From contig PXRJ01000015.1 of the NCBI GenBank assembly GCA_003021705.1, forward strand, positions 23,646 through 87,645: DNA of 64,000 bases, read 5' to 3'. The DNA comes from Halobacteriales archaeon QS_3_64_16 (GTDB lineage Archaea > Halobacteriota > Halobacteria > Halobacteriales > Halococcaceae). The translations under genes were made by a program, and so were the position numbers. This document shows positions 7,947-16,772 of this stretch, piece after piece (the first letter of the stretch is position 1; each line of letters begins with the position of its first letter). A model generated the notes under the pieces. It made no database searches and had not been told where the DNA came from. It saw only the letters and a list, made by a program, of their open reading frames with translations.

Positions 7947-9143
7947 ATGCCGACCCGCGTTCCCGACAGCGAGTTCGACGACCGCCTCGTCGCCGTCCGT
8001 GATCGTCTCGCCGACACCGACGCCGGCGCTGCGATATTCTTCGGGGCGACGGCCATCGAGTACCTCACCGGCTTTCACCACATCCAGACCGAACGACCGG
8101 TCTGTCTGGCCGTCTCTCCTGACCAGGTGTCGATCACGGTCCCGCGCCTCGAAGTCGAACGCGTCTCACCCAACCCACGGATCGGGTCAGTACACTCCTA
8201 CTTCGACTATCCCGGCGGGACCCCTCTCGAGGTAGCGGTAGAAATGGTAGAGACAATAGACGCCGAGACGGTCGCTGCCGACGCCGACAGTGCGCCGGGC
8301 GTAATGGGCTACGACGGTCCCTCGCTATCGGACTTTCTTACAGTCGAAACCCAGGACTGGGTCTCGCGGCTGCGCTGGGAGAAATCGGCAAGCGAAATCG
8401 ACCTCGTTCGTGAGTCCTCGCGATGGGCGAACCTCGGCCATCGCTACCTCGCCGATCACACCGCGGTCGGCACACACCCAGTCACGGTGAGCCAGCGCGC
8501 TTCGATGGAGGCCTCCCGGGCGATGCTCGATACGCTCGGCGAGCGGTATGCCGTCCGAACTCGGGGCGGCGGCCCAGTGCACGCGGGGTACATCTCGGGC
8601 GAAGAGACCGCCCTACCGCATGGCCACACTCCCAACGAGCGCCTCTCGCCGGGCGATGTCCTGATCACTGGCGCGACGGCGAACGTCGATGGGTACTTCT
8701 CCGAACTCGAGCGGACGATGTTCGTCCGGGAGTACTCCAACGAGCAGGCCTACTACTTCGAGCTGATGAGCGAACTCCAGGAGACCGCCATCAACGCGAT
8801 CGCTCCTGGCGTTCCAGTGAGCGAGATCGACGAGGCGGTCGTTTCCTACGCCGAGGAGCAAGGGATTGTGGATCTCCTGCGGCACCACGTCGGGCACAAC
8901 ATCGGTCTCGGAGCCCACGAGCCGCCCTACCTCGATCGCGGCTGGGAGGCACAGGTCGACGAATACGGCCAGCAGGGCGACGCCGAGATCGCCCCTGGCC
9001 AGATCTACACGATTGAACCCGGTCTCTACACCGAGACGGAGGGTTATCGTCACTCCGATACCGTTCTGGTGACCGAAGACGGTACCGAGACGCTCACCTA
9101 CTACCCTCGTGACATCGAGTCGAACGTCGTTGGCCGCGAGTAG
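7947..9143 (+). CDS. M24 family (Xaa-Pro dipeptidase/creatinase-like) protein
   Basis: This 398-residue pita-bread-fold protein has a creatinase N-terminal domain (about 1-140) followed by the M24 catalytic fold (about 150-390). Conserved landmarks include HHVGHNIGLGAHEPP and TIEPGLY. The two Asp ligands of canonical metallo-aminopeptidases are not present where expected: the first motif reads ITGATANVDGYFSELERT. The last Glu position falls in a HSDTVLVT segment. It may therefore not be a two-metal peptidase and could act as a creatinase-like C-N hydrolase. It diverges from the alpha/beta hydrolase gene with a 105-bp gap. Confidence 0.8.
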   Translation: MPTRVPDSEFDDRLVAVRDRLADTDAGAAIFFGATAIEYLTGFHHIQTERPVCLAVSPDQVSITVPRLEVERVSPNPRIGSVHSYFDYPGGTPLEVAVEMVETIDAETVAADADSAPGVMGYDGPSLSDFLTVETQDWVSRLRWEKSASEIDLVRESSRWANLGHRYLADHTAVGTHPVTVSQRASMEASRAMLDTLGERYAVRTRGGGPVHAGYISGEETALPHGHTPNERLSPGDVLITGATANVDGYFSELERTMFVREYSNEQAYYFELMSELQETAINAIAPGVPVSEIDEAVVSYAEEQGIVDLLRHHVGHNIGLGAHEPPYLDRGWEAQVDEYGQQGDAEIAPGQIYTIEPGLYTETEGYRHSDTVLVTEDGTETLTYYPRDIESNVVGRE

Positions 9144-9266
9144 GAAACCGGAACGCCGGCCCCACGAGCGCCCGGCCGGTGTGACTCGCCGAGCGGACGA
9201 CCGGGCGCGCCAGGCCACGCTCGCGGAGAGAGTCGATCACCCCGCGTTTACGCGCTGGCGACGGGG

Positions 9267-10172
9267 TTACCCGGGGCTCGAAGTGGTTATAGCAGTGCTC
9301 GCTCGTTCCGCGTTCGCGGGCACGTAGACATCCGTGTCGAAGGTTCTCGTCGCGCCGGCGTTGACCGTTCCGACCGGATAGGTATCGCGTCTGACGAGGT
9401 TGCCCTCGCCGTCTGCGAGCGCAACGACCAACTCGATGCTTACGGCCTCGCCTTCGTTCTCGATGTTCGTTTCGGTGCGCGCGAGTTCGTCGTTCACCGA
9501 CGCCACGTCGACCTCCTCGCCATCGCCGTCGTAAAAGCGAGTGCCGGTCACCGAGAGCTGGTCGGCGGCGTCGTTCCGAACGTATCGAAACAGCCGTTCG
9601 CTGATCTCGTCGTGGATCTCCATCCCCTGCGAGCCCTCCTCGAACAGCACGCTGATCGGGTTCAGATCCGCGCGAAGGTCGCTGGCGATGTTGGCACGAT
9701 TACTTCTGGTCGTCTTCAGGCGCTTGTACTCCCGTATGAACTCGTCGAACTCACCGGGGAGGTCCCCGTCGAACATCTCGTAGTAAGCTCTGAGTTCCTC
9801 GTCGAAGTTGATGATCGGTGGGAGCGAGTACCTGGTACCGGAGGTCGGCGTCCAGGGTCTTTTGTTCTTGTCGCCCCCGACGGTACCCTCGCTCTCGCGC
9901 TTGCGCTCGACGTCCTCGTCGAAGTACCCGAGCGTCTCTAACAGCGAGGCCACGATTGCGCTCAGGACGGCGACGAGAAGCACTCCCGCGGTGAGGAGAA
10001 AGCGAATCCCTTCCGGGAGTGTGAACTGGAAGACGGCGATGAACACACAGGTCACGGCTCCGACGACGAGGAAGAACGATCCCAGGTTCGGGTTCTCCCC
10101 GGTGAGCGGCGTGAGGGCTTCGAAGAACTCGTTCGAGGTCTGCCCGTCGGACGTCGAGTCGTCCGCACCCAT
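9267..10172 (-). CDS. Conserved haloarchaeal membrane-anchored protein
   Basis: I do not recognise the family. The 301-residue protein has two membrane segments near residues 30-80 (FFLVVGAVTCVFIAVFQF; FLLTAGVLLVAVLSAIVAS), a charged linker, a helical middle (about 120-200), and a C-terminal beta-rich part resembling an Ig-like domain (residues about 215-301; GTRFYDGDGEEV, VSIELVVALADGEG). The start codon ATG overlaps the stop of the upstream small gene by one base, so the pair is translationally coupled. The ATG at 10172 was chosen because the upstream extension is arginine-rich, non-halophilic sequence. Confidence 0.7.
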   Translation of the reverse strand: MGADDSTSDGQTSNEFFEALTPLTGENPNLGSFFLVVGAVTCVFIAVFQFTLPEGIRFLLTAGVLLVAVLSAIVASLLETLGYFDEDVERKRESEGTVGGDKNKRPWTPTSGTRYSLPPIINFDEELRAYYEMFDGDLPGEFDEFIREYKRLKTTRSNRANIASDLRADLNPISVLFEEGSQGMEIHDEISERLFRYVRNDAADQLSVTGTRFYDGDGEEVDVASVNDELARTETNIENEGEAVSIELVVALADGEGNLVRRDTYPVGTVNAGATRTFDTDVYVPANAERASTAITTSSPG

Positions 10173-10405
10173 TAGTCGGAGGTGGCAGCGCCGCCCAAGT
10201 TCTGCTCGGCGGCACGCTGGAGCACCCCGATGAGATGGGAGACCCAGAGCCCGGCGGTGAAGCCAAACGCTGTGCCGACGGCTGCGGTGCGGGTGAGGTC
10301 GTCGAGCGGCGCGAGCGCGAAAGCAAGCGTCAGGCCGCCGAAGATCACCATCAGTCCGTACTGAACGCGGGTCTGACGGTCGACGCGTTTGAGCTGGTCT
10401 ATCAC
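10172..10405 (-). CDS. Small two-TM membrane protein
   Basis: This 77-residue protein has two hydrophobic segments (YGLMVIFGGLTLAFALA and GTAFGFTAGLWVSHLIGVL) and no recognised family. The GTG at 10405 is preferred because a TATA-like TTTATTAT (minus strand, about 10439-10432) lies about 27-30 nt upstream, the distance expected for a leaderless transcript. It is the first gene of a two-gene operon with the membrane-anchored protein downstream. Confidence 0.6.
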   Translation of the reverse strand: MIDQLKRVDRQTRVQYGLMVIFGGLTLAFALAPLDDLTRTAAVGTAFGFTAGLWVSHLIGVLQRAAEQNLGGAATSD

Positions 10406-10551
10406 GAGTTGACACGGATAGGGGTCCGGCGATAATAAACCCTCTCGACGCGCTACACACTGGCATCGCTCGCCGCTCGTCGCGCTCCTCATCGACCCGC
10501 TCCGCGTGCCGCGAGGACTACCTTCTTTACCCTCTCCCTCCTTCCATCACC

Positions 10552-11184
10552 GTGGCCGTCTCCTTCGACCTCTTCGATACGCTCGTCTCGGTTCCCCGGC
10601 CCGAGGATACCCCCGAAGCGATCGCCGCGGAACTCGACGCTCGGGACGTCCCGGTCCCTGTGGACTGGGAGGCCGCCGGCCGCGAGGCCGCCGCCGCGAT
10701 CGACGCCACCGAGGGCGAGGAGGTCTCGATCACGACCTACGTGACCCGCGCGCTCGCGACCCGTGACGTCCACCCCGAAGAGAGAGTGATCGAGAGCGCG
10801 GTGCTCGCTGCCTTCGACCGGCCGGTCGAGACTCGCGATGGTGCCGTCGAAGCAGTGACCGCCGCTGGCTCCCGTGGATCAGTGGGCGTGCTTTCGAACT
10901 GTAGCGTCTCCGGCCTCGTCGAGCGAACCCTACAGCGATCGGCGATCGACCTCAATGGGCTCGACGCGATCGTTTCGAGTGCGGATCTCGGCTGGCGCAA
11001 GCCCCACGAACGAGCCTTCCAGGCGATCGCCGCAGGTCTCGACGTCTCGCTTACCGATCTCATCCACGTCGGCGACGACCCCTACGACGACGGCGGTGCG
11101 GGTGACGTCGGCGCGACGGCCGTGCTTCTGGGAGACGTCCCGCTCGCCGAACTCCCGACGTATCTGGAGGCGAGGGGGAAATGA
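10552..11184 (+). CDS. HAD-family phosphatase, coupled to cbiB
   Basis: This 210-residue HAD-fold hydrolase has motif I FDLFDTLVS, motif II LSNCSVSG, motif III Lys in WRKPHERAF, and motif IV HVGDDPYDDGGAGDVG. It starts with GTG at 10552. Its TGA overlaps the ATG of cbiB (ATGA), so it is the first gene of the cobamide run. Corrinoid assembly needs a phosphatase for alpha-ribazole-5'-phosphate or adenosylcobalamin-5'-phosphate, and no CobC/CobZ is visible here. This gene is a candidate by position only. Confidence 0.8.
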   Translation: MAVSFDLFDTLVSVPRPEDTPEAIAAELDARDVPVPVDWEAAGREAAAAIDATEGEEVSITTYVTRALATRDVHPEERVIESAVLAAFDRPVETRDGAVEAVTAAGSRGSVGVLSNCSVSGLVERTLQRSAIDLNGLDAIVSSADLGWRKPHERAFQAIAAGLDVSLTDLIHVGDDPYDDGGAGDVGATAVLLGDVPLAELPTYLEARGK

Positions 11185-12341
11185 GACAACTCGACGCGAC
11201 CGAGTACCGCGCTGGCGAGGCGATCTGCCTCGCATTCGCGCTCGATACCCTCCTCGCCGAACCGCCCGCTCGAATCCATCCGGTAGCGCTGTTCGGCCGC
11301 CTCGTTGCCCCGATCGACCGCGAGTGGCGCTTTCCCCACGCGGTCGGTGCATGCGCGGTCGCCACGCTTCCGCTCGCGGCCGCTGGCGTCGCTGCCGGCG
11401 CGGTCACCGTGGCCGACCGTCTCCCCATCTCTCCTACCACTATTGCTACCGCCGACACCGCTGCCGGTCGCCGTCGCTGTTCGCTCACGTCCGATACGCC
11501 TAGCATCCCCGGCACGCTTCTCGCCGCGGGCGTGCTCTTCGCGACGACGAGCCGCCGAATGCTTACCGGCACTGCTCGATCGGTCGTCGCCGATTCCGAG
11601 CACGCCCTCCCACGGGCCCGCCGGGAGCTGCGAGCGCTCGCCGGGCGTGATAGTTCGGAATTGTCGGCCGGACAGGTCAGAAGCGCCGCCGTCGAGTCAA
11701 CGAGCGAGAACCTCTCGGATGGATTTCTCGCTCCACTGCTCGCTTTTGCACTTTTCGCCCCCCGCTCGCTCCCCGCAGCGGCAGGGGCGAGCGCCTGGGT
11801 CAAGGCAGTGAACACGATGGACTCGATGCTCGGCTACCGATCCGTTCCTACTGGTTGGGCACCCGCCCGCCTCGATGATCTCATTATGTGGCTGCCCGCC
11901 CGCCTCACCGCCGTCCCCCTCGCGTTCGCTGCCGGCGACCCGACCGCACTCCGCCGGGCGGCCGCGTGGGCGGACGAACCCTCCTCGCCGAACGCGGGGT
12001 GGCCGATGGCGACGCTCGCCGCACTGCTCGACGTTCGCCTCGAAAAGCCCGGTGCCTATGTGCTCGCTCCCTCGAAGGACCTCCCAACGGTCGCCAAGGC
12101 GAACGCCGGTATCGCCGTCGTCGAACGCGGGGCCCTGCTGGCCGTCCTCGCCGCGTGCTTGGTCGTCGCGATCGCTCCGGCGAACGAAAAGGATCGATCG
12201 GCCCCGTCGTCGGCGGACGATCGACACGACGCCTCACGAGACGGTCAGCGCGAGGCGTCGCGATCCGTATTATCATCCCTGTCGGGCGGCTGGTCCGCCC
12301 GTATTCGAACGTTCCTTCGGAGGTGGCTACCGTGGTCCTAA
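11181..12341 (+). CDS. cbiB: Adenosylcobinamide-phosphate synthase CbiB
   Basis: This 386-residue integral membrane protein of the CbiB/CobD family has LDTLLAEPPARIHPVALFGR at the N-terminus, SENLSDGFLAPL, KAVNTMDSMLGY and LDDLIMWLPARL. It joins aminopropanol phosphate (from CobD) to adenosylcobyric acid. The last 60 or so residues (from about PANEKDRSAP) are hydrophilic and not family-typical; they run into the ribosome-binding region and first codons of cobS, overlapping it by 10 nt. Confidence 0.9.
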   Translation: MRQLDATEYRAGEAICLAFALDTLLAEPPARIHPVALFGRLVAPIDREWRFPHAVGACAVATLPLAAAGVAAGAVTVADRLPISPTTIATADTAAGRRRCSLTSDTPSIPGTLLAAGVLFATTSRRMLTGTARSVVADSEHALPRARRELRALAGRDSSELSAGQVRSAAVESTSENLSDGFLAPLLAFALFAPRSLPAAAGASAWVKAVNTMDSMLGYRSVPTGWAPARLDDLIMWLPARLTAVPLAFAAGDPTALRRAAAWADEPSSPNAGWPMATLAALLDVRLEKPGAYVLAPSKDLPTVAKANAGIAVVERGALLAVLAACLVVAIAPANEKDRSAPSSADDRHDASRDGQREASRSVLSSLSGGWSARIRTFLRRWLPWS

Positions 12342-13123
12342 CCGCCCTCGGCGGCGCGCTCGGCGCACTCTCCCGACTGCCCGTCGGTCGTTCGGAAGAG
12401 GCTTGGAACGCCTTCCGGCGGGCACCGCTTACCATCCCGCTGGCAGGCTACGTTATCGGCGCGATCGTCGCGTTTCCGTTCCTGCTTATCGGCGCGCCCG
12501 TCACCACTTTCCTGGGGATTGGCGTGCCGCTTCTGACTGCCGCCGTTCTCTACGTCGCTCTCGTCTATTTCCTCACCGGAATCAGCCACGTCGACGGGCT
12601 GGCCGACCTGGCCGACGGGGCGGCGACCTACGGCACCGCAGAGGAGCGGCTCGACGTCATGGCCGATCCCGCCACTGGTGCGGCCGGCACGCTCGCGGTC
12701 TCGGTGGTCGTCGTCGCGCTCGCGTTCGGTGCGTTCGGGCTCGTGAGTGCCGGCGTCGGTCCGGCGATCCCCTTCGCGGTGGCGCTCTGTGCGGAGGTGA
12801 GCGCGAAGACCGGCATGGCGACGCTCGTCTGTTTCGGCGAGGCTGCCCACGAGGGCCTCGGTTCCCAGTTAGTCGAGAGTTCGGACTGGCGCTCTGCCGT
12901 TCCGGTCGCGACGGCCGCCGTTCCTGTACTCTTCCTCGCACCGATCCGCGGCGGACCGACACTGCTCGCGACGCTGCTCGCGGGCCCGGCGGTCGCACTC
13001 GCGTTGCTCGCCTGGTCGCGACGCGAACTGGGCGGGGTCACTGGCGACGTGCTCGGCGCGGCGAACGAACTCGGACGAGTAGTCGCGATCCATGCGGGGG
13101 TGGTAGCGTGGACGCTGTTTTGA
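12332..13123 (+). CDS. cobS: Adenosylcobinamide-GDP ribazoletransferase CobS
   Basis: This 263-residue membrane protein has LTALGGALGALSRLPVG at the start, the CobS signature TGISHVDGLADLADG, and VMADPATGAAGTLA. It condenses adenosylcobinamide-GDP with alpha-ribazole (phosphate), the last assembly step. The GTG at 12332 is preferred because a GGAGG lies 8 nt upstream; an in-frame GTG 9 nt earlier is inside that Shine-Dalgarno sequence. It overlaps cbiB upstream and cobY downstream. Confidence 0.9.
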   Translation: MVLTALGGALGALSRLPVGRSEEAWNAFRRAPLTIPLAGYVIGAIVAFPFLLIGAPVTTFLGIGVPLLTAAVLYVALVYFLTGISHVDGLADLADGAATYGTAEERLDVMADPATGAAGTLAVSVVVVALAFGAFGLVSAGVGPAIPFAVALCAEVSAKTGMATLVCFGEAAHEGLGSQLVESSDWRSAVPVATAAVPVLFLAPIRGGPTLLATLLAGPAVALALLAWSRRELGGVTGDVLGAANELGRVVAIHAGVVAWTLF

Positions 13124-13866
13124 TGTGTGGCGGCCAGGGCACCCGGCTCGAAAGTACCGAAAACGACCCCGACCCCGACCTGACCGAAAAACCACTCGTC
13201 GGCGTTCGTGAGCGAGCGATGATCGACCGGGTGCTCGCCGCGCTGCTCGGAAGTCGCGTCGAGACGATCTATCCCGTTCTCTCCCCACACACCCCCGAGA
13301 CTCGCAGTCACCTCACGACCCTCTTCGACGGTGACGCCCGGAGAGACGGCCTCGGCCGTTTCGACGTTTCGGACGACGTCGACACCGATCGAACCGACGC
13401 GAGCCCCATCGATATACTCGAAGCCCCCGGCGAGGGCTACGTCGCGGATCTCGGCTACGCGCTCGATCGCGTCTCTCCTCCCGTGCTCACCGTTGCCTGT
13501 GATCTCCCGCTGCTCTCCTCGGCGCTGATCGATCGGGCGCTCGACCGTACTGGAGGTACTCGAGGGTCGCTCGCGGTCTACGTCCCCGGGGCGCTGAAAC
13601 GACAGCTCGGCGTGAGCACCGACACGACCTGGAACCAGGGTGGTCGAGAACTCGCGCCGACCGGTCTGAACGTCGTCGCGAGCGACCAGATGACAAACAC
13701 GAAGGCCGAGCGCGACGAGGACCGCCCGATGGGAGCGACCGATGCTGAGAGCGACACTGAAACTGGCGCGACCGACGAGACGGTCTGGGTGAGCTACGAC
13801 GCCCGCCTCGCGGTGAACGTCAATCGTCCTTCGGATCTGGCTGTCGCGGAGGCACTATGCGAGTAG
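13108..13866 (+). CDS. cobY: Adenosylcobinamide-phosphate guanylyltransferase CobY
   Basis: This 252-residue nucleotidyltransferase has the N-terminal signature MCGGQGTRLE and EKPLVGV, a nucleotidyltransferase A-like fold, and VACDLPLLSS for metal/GTP binding. CobY is the archaeal, non-orthologous replacement of bacterial CobU and makes adenosylcobinamide-GDP for CobS. The GTG at 13108 lies inside the end of cobS (16-nt overlap); ATG 13123 is an alternative. An acidic linker near residue 200 is atypical but common in halophiles. Confidence 0.9.
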   Translation: MDAVLMCGGQGTRLESTENDPDPDLTEKPLVGVRERAMIDRVLAALLGSRVETIYPVLSPHTPETRSHLTTLFDGDARRDGLGRFDVSDDVDTDRTDASPIDILEAPGEGYVADLGYALDRVSPPVLTVACDLPLLSSALIDRALDRTGGTRGSLAVYVPGALKRQLGVSTDTTWNQGGRELAPTGLNVVASDQMTNTKAERDEDRPMGATDAESDTETGATDETVWVSYDARLAVNVNRPSDLAVAEALCE

Positions 13867-13945
13867 TCACCATCGTCGAGTCTTTACCTTCCGAACGCAA
13901 AGTAAAACTCTCTCGAATCTCGTCTCCACCGAGTGGTGGTCGCTG

Positions 13946-14986
13946 ATGGACCCTGACGCCACCGCGAGCGTTGGTCGGGTGCCCCATGGGAGCAGCGACG
14001 ACTTCGAGCTACTGGATTTCAGCGCGAACGTCAATCCACGGGTTCCCGAGGGCGTCAGGGAGGTCTACAGTGATGCGCTCGATCGTGTCCGGCGCTACCC
14101 GAACGACGAGTATCCCGAGTACAGGAACGCTGCCGCTGCCCACGTCGGCTGCGAACCTTCTCAGGTGATCCCGACGCCCGGCGGGCTCGCGGCGCTCCGG
14201 CTCGCGATCGAAGCTGTGGTGCATAAGAACGATAGCGTCCTCGTTCCCTATCCGAGTTTCAGCGAATATGCCCGCGAAGTCCGCCTCCAGGGCGCGACGC
14301 CGGAGTTCGTCCCCCAGGACGCGCTCTGCGAAGCCGATCCCGCGGGGCACGCGCTCGCGATCTGCTGTACGCCGAACAACCCGACCGGCAACGCGTACGA
14401 CGTAGCCGAACTCCGAGCGTTCGCGAGGCGCTGTGCCGAGAGCGATACCGTGGTGCTCGTCGACGAGGCCTTCTTGGGCTTTACCGACTGCGAGTCACTC
14501 GCTGCCACCGTGCCGCCACTGGAGAACATTATCGTCGCGCGCTCGCTCACAAAGCTCTTCGGACTGCCGGGATTGAGGGCCGGCTTCGCCGTCGCGACCG
14601 GCGAGTACCAAAGACGGATCGAGAACACCCGGCGAGCCTGGGCGCTCGGGACGCCCGCCGCCAGGGTAGGCACGCACTGTCTTCGGGATCGGGAGTTCGT
14701 CCGCGAAACGCGTTCACGCGTTCGGGAGGAACGGGCTCGCCTGATCGAGCGTCTCCCCGACGCTCTGGACGTCTCCCCCTCCGAGGCCCCGTTTCTGTGC
14801 TGTGATCTCGCCGAGAGCGACCTCGAGGCCGATCACCTCCTCGACGCCGCCCGCGAGCAGGGACTCGCACTGCGGGACGCGCGGACTTTCCGAGGACTCG
14901 ACTCACACATCAGAGTCGCAGTGCGCACCCCCGAGGAAAACGACCGGCTGCTCGCCGTTCTTGAGGAGGCCCTCGCTGATGGGTGA
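13946..14986 (+). CDS. cobD: L-threonine-O-3-phosphate decarboxylase / aminotransferase CobD
   Basis: This 346-residue fold-type I PLP enzyme has DFSANVNPRVPEGV at the N-terminus, CTPNNPTGN, VDEAFLGF, and the PLP lysine in SLTKLFGLPGLRAGF. It resembles histidinol-phosphate aminotransferase but begins with the LDFSAN.NP signature of CobD and sits in a cobamide cluster. It makes (R)-1-aminopropan-2-ol phosphate for CbiB. Its end overlaps the start of cbiZ by 8 nt. Confidence 0.88.
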   Translation: MDPDATASVGRVPHGSSDDFELLDFSANVNPRVPEGVREVYSDALDRVRRYPNDEYPEYRNAAAAHVGCEPSQVIPTPGGLAALRLAIEAVVHKNDSVLVPYPSFSEYAREVRLQGATPEFVPQDALCEADPAGHALAICCTPNNPTGNAYDVAELRAFARRCAESDTVVLVDEAFLGFTDCESLAATVPPLENIIVARSLTKLFGLPGLRAGFAVATGEYQRRIENTRRAWALGTPAARVGTHCLRDREFVRETRSRVREERARLIERLPDALDVSPSEAPFLCCDLAESDLEADHLLDAAREQGLALRDARTFRGLDSHIRVAVRTPEENDRLLAVLEEALADG

Positions 14987-15875
14987 TCGGATGGACGAAC
15001 ACGACACCGGGAGAAGGGCCGGCGACGGCGACCGCGACGATCGGCATCCGGGCGATAGCGATTCTCTCGTCGAGACGACCGTCCGTGAGGAGGTGCTTCG
15101 GGTTCGTCGACCGGGGACGCGGTGGCTCTCCTCGGGCCGGGGCGGTGGGTTTCGCGTCGCCAATGCGGCGTACAACTGCTCCGTTCCGACCGGCTTCGCC
15201 CGCACCGATCTCGACGCCTACGTCCTGGAGCGACGCCGGGATGCGAGCTTTCCCGAGCCGGGACCGGCGCTGTTGACCGGCCTCTCGCTACGTCATGCCC
15301 GTGGTGCTTGGAGCGCTTCGGTGGCCGCGATCGCTACCGCCGGGCTCTCGAACCCCGCGGCGCTCCCGATATCCACTGGAGTCGAGGCCGAGGACGAGTT
15401 CGACGCTGCTGCCGTGGCCGGTAGCGGCGATCGTCGGCGTGCTACCGGCACTGACAGCGAGAGCATCGAGGGCCTCGACGACGGAGCCGAGGACGCTGCT
15501 ACCGAGGACTTCCCGCCGACAGGGACGGTGAATCTGGTGATCGTCACCGACCGCGCGCTCGACGACGCGGGCCTGACGACGCTGCTGGCGAGTAGCGTCG
15601 AGGCGAAGACCGCGACCTTGCTCGCGCTGACGGGTTTTTCGGGGACGACGAGCGATGCGGTCGTCGTCGGTTGTGATCCCGCGGGCGAGCGCGCGGGCTT
15701 CGCCGGAAGCGCGACGCCGATCGGCACAGCGGCCCGGGCCTGTGTCAGGGACGCGGTTCGCGGAAGCCTTCGGTCGCGCTATCCCAACGGGGAGGTCCCG
15801 CGATCGGTCGAGACGGCCGAATACGGCGTTCGGACGACGCGTTCGACCCAGCCGTTCCACCCCTCTGGATGGTGA
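14979..15875 (+). CDS. cbiZ: Adenosylcobinamide amidohydrolase CbiZ
   Basis: This 298-residue CbiZ protein has WLSSGRGGGFRVANAAYNC near residue 45, TGLSLRHARGAW, and the C-terminal GTATDAVVVGC-type motif (here GTTSDAVVVGCDPAGERAGFAGSATPIG). It cleaves adenosylcobinamide to adenosylcobyric acid so that CbiB can rebuild it, i.e. archaeal corrinoid salvage. An acidic low-complexity insert occupies about residues 135-180. The ATG at 14979 has GAGGAGG 9 nt upstream; ATG 14991 is an alternative. Confidence 0.9.
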   Translation: MGDRMDEHDTGRRAGDGDRDDRHPGDSDSLVETTVREEVLRVRRPGTRWLSSGRGGGFRVANAAYNCSVPTGFARTDLDAYVLERRRDASFPEPGPALLTGLSLRHARGAWSASVAAIATAGLSNPAALPISTGVEAEDEFDAAAVAGSGDRRRATGTDSESIEGLDDGAEDAATEDFPPTGTVNLVIVTDRALDDAGLTTLLASSVEAKTATLLALTGFSGTTSDAVVVGCDPAGERAGFAGSATPIGTAARACVRDAVRGSLRSRYPNGEVPRSVETAEYGVRTTRSTQPFHPSGW

Positions 15876-15953
15876 GCGTCCTTCCTATGCCCCTCTCGGT
15901 TCGACCGCCACTACGACCGTAGACTGATACCGGCGGCCGTCGTGGCCCGAAGT

Positions 15954-16703
15954 ATGCCCGACGACCACGAGGTCGGATTCGACGACACTGACGGGACCGA
16001 CGCACCTGACGATGGCGAGAACTCGACGACTGCCGAGGACCGACAGGCCCGAACGCCCGGCAAGGGTCGGACTCCCGAAGCCCGGTCGATCGAGGCCAGT
16101 GCCCCCGAGGAGTTCGGCCTTCTGCAACTGTGGTGGGGCGACGGCAAAGGCAAGTCCACGGCGGCGATGGGGATGGGCTTTCGCGCGGCGGGGCATGGTT
16201 ATCGCGTCCACATGCTCCAGTTCCTCAAGGGCGGGGCCTCCAGCGTCGAGGACGTCCGCGGGGAGTACAACGCGATCGCCGCGATGCCGGGGTTCACCTA
16301 CGAGAACTCCGGGCACTACGGCTGGCACGCCCTACCCGACGAGAGCGCCGACGACGACCACGCGGCCAGCGCACGCGGCGGCTTCGAGCGCGCTCGCGAG
16401 CTGATCGACGCGGCGGGAAACGCCGATCTGACCTCGCCGCTCGCACTCGACGGCTCGCCCGAGGCGGGACTCCACATGTTGATTTTAGACGAGGTCCTCT
16501 ACGCTGCCGATCGAGAACTGGTCGAGCCCGAAGAACTGGTCGAGCTGATCGAATCGAAACCCGACGGGCTGGAACTCGTGGCGACCGGCGGGCATAGCGA
16601 ACCTGACTATCTGACCGAGCACGCCGATCTCGTGACCGAAGTCAGGAAGGGAAAACACCCGATCGACGCCGGCCAGCGCGCCCGGAAGGGCACCGAGTAC
16701 TGA
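15954..16703 (+). CDS. cobO: Cob(I)alamin / corrinoid adenosyltransferase (CobO/BtuR type)
   Basis: This 249-residue protein has a disordered acidic N-terminus of about 50 residues and then a BtuR-type fold: P-loop GDGKGKSTAAMGMGFRA near residue 60, LQFLKGG, LDEVLYA, and ATGGHSEPDYLTEHADLVTEV. It adenosylates cobalt of cobalamin precursors. The start at 15954 is preferred; an in-frame GTG lies 12 nt upstream. It closes the corrinoid run, 78 bp after cbiZ. Confidence 0.9.
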   Translation: MPDDHEVGFDDTDGTDAPDDGENSTTAEDRQARTPGKGRTPEARSIEASAPEEFGLLQLWWGDGKGKSTAAMGMGFRAAGHGYRVHMLQFLKGGASSVEDVRGEYNAIAAMPGFTYENSGHYGWHALPDESADDDHAASARGGFERARELIDAAGNADLTSPLALDGSPEAGLHMLILDEVLYAADRELVEPEELVELIESKPDGLELVATGGHSEPDYLTEHADLVTEVRKGKHPIDAGQRARKGTEY

Positions 16704-16772
16704 GGAATCGGTTTCGGCCGGCCGTCGTCCCGAAAGCGATTCGACGGCTCTCTCCCGGCGTCGAACCGGCCG

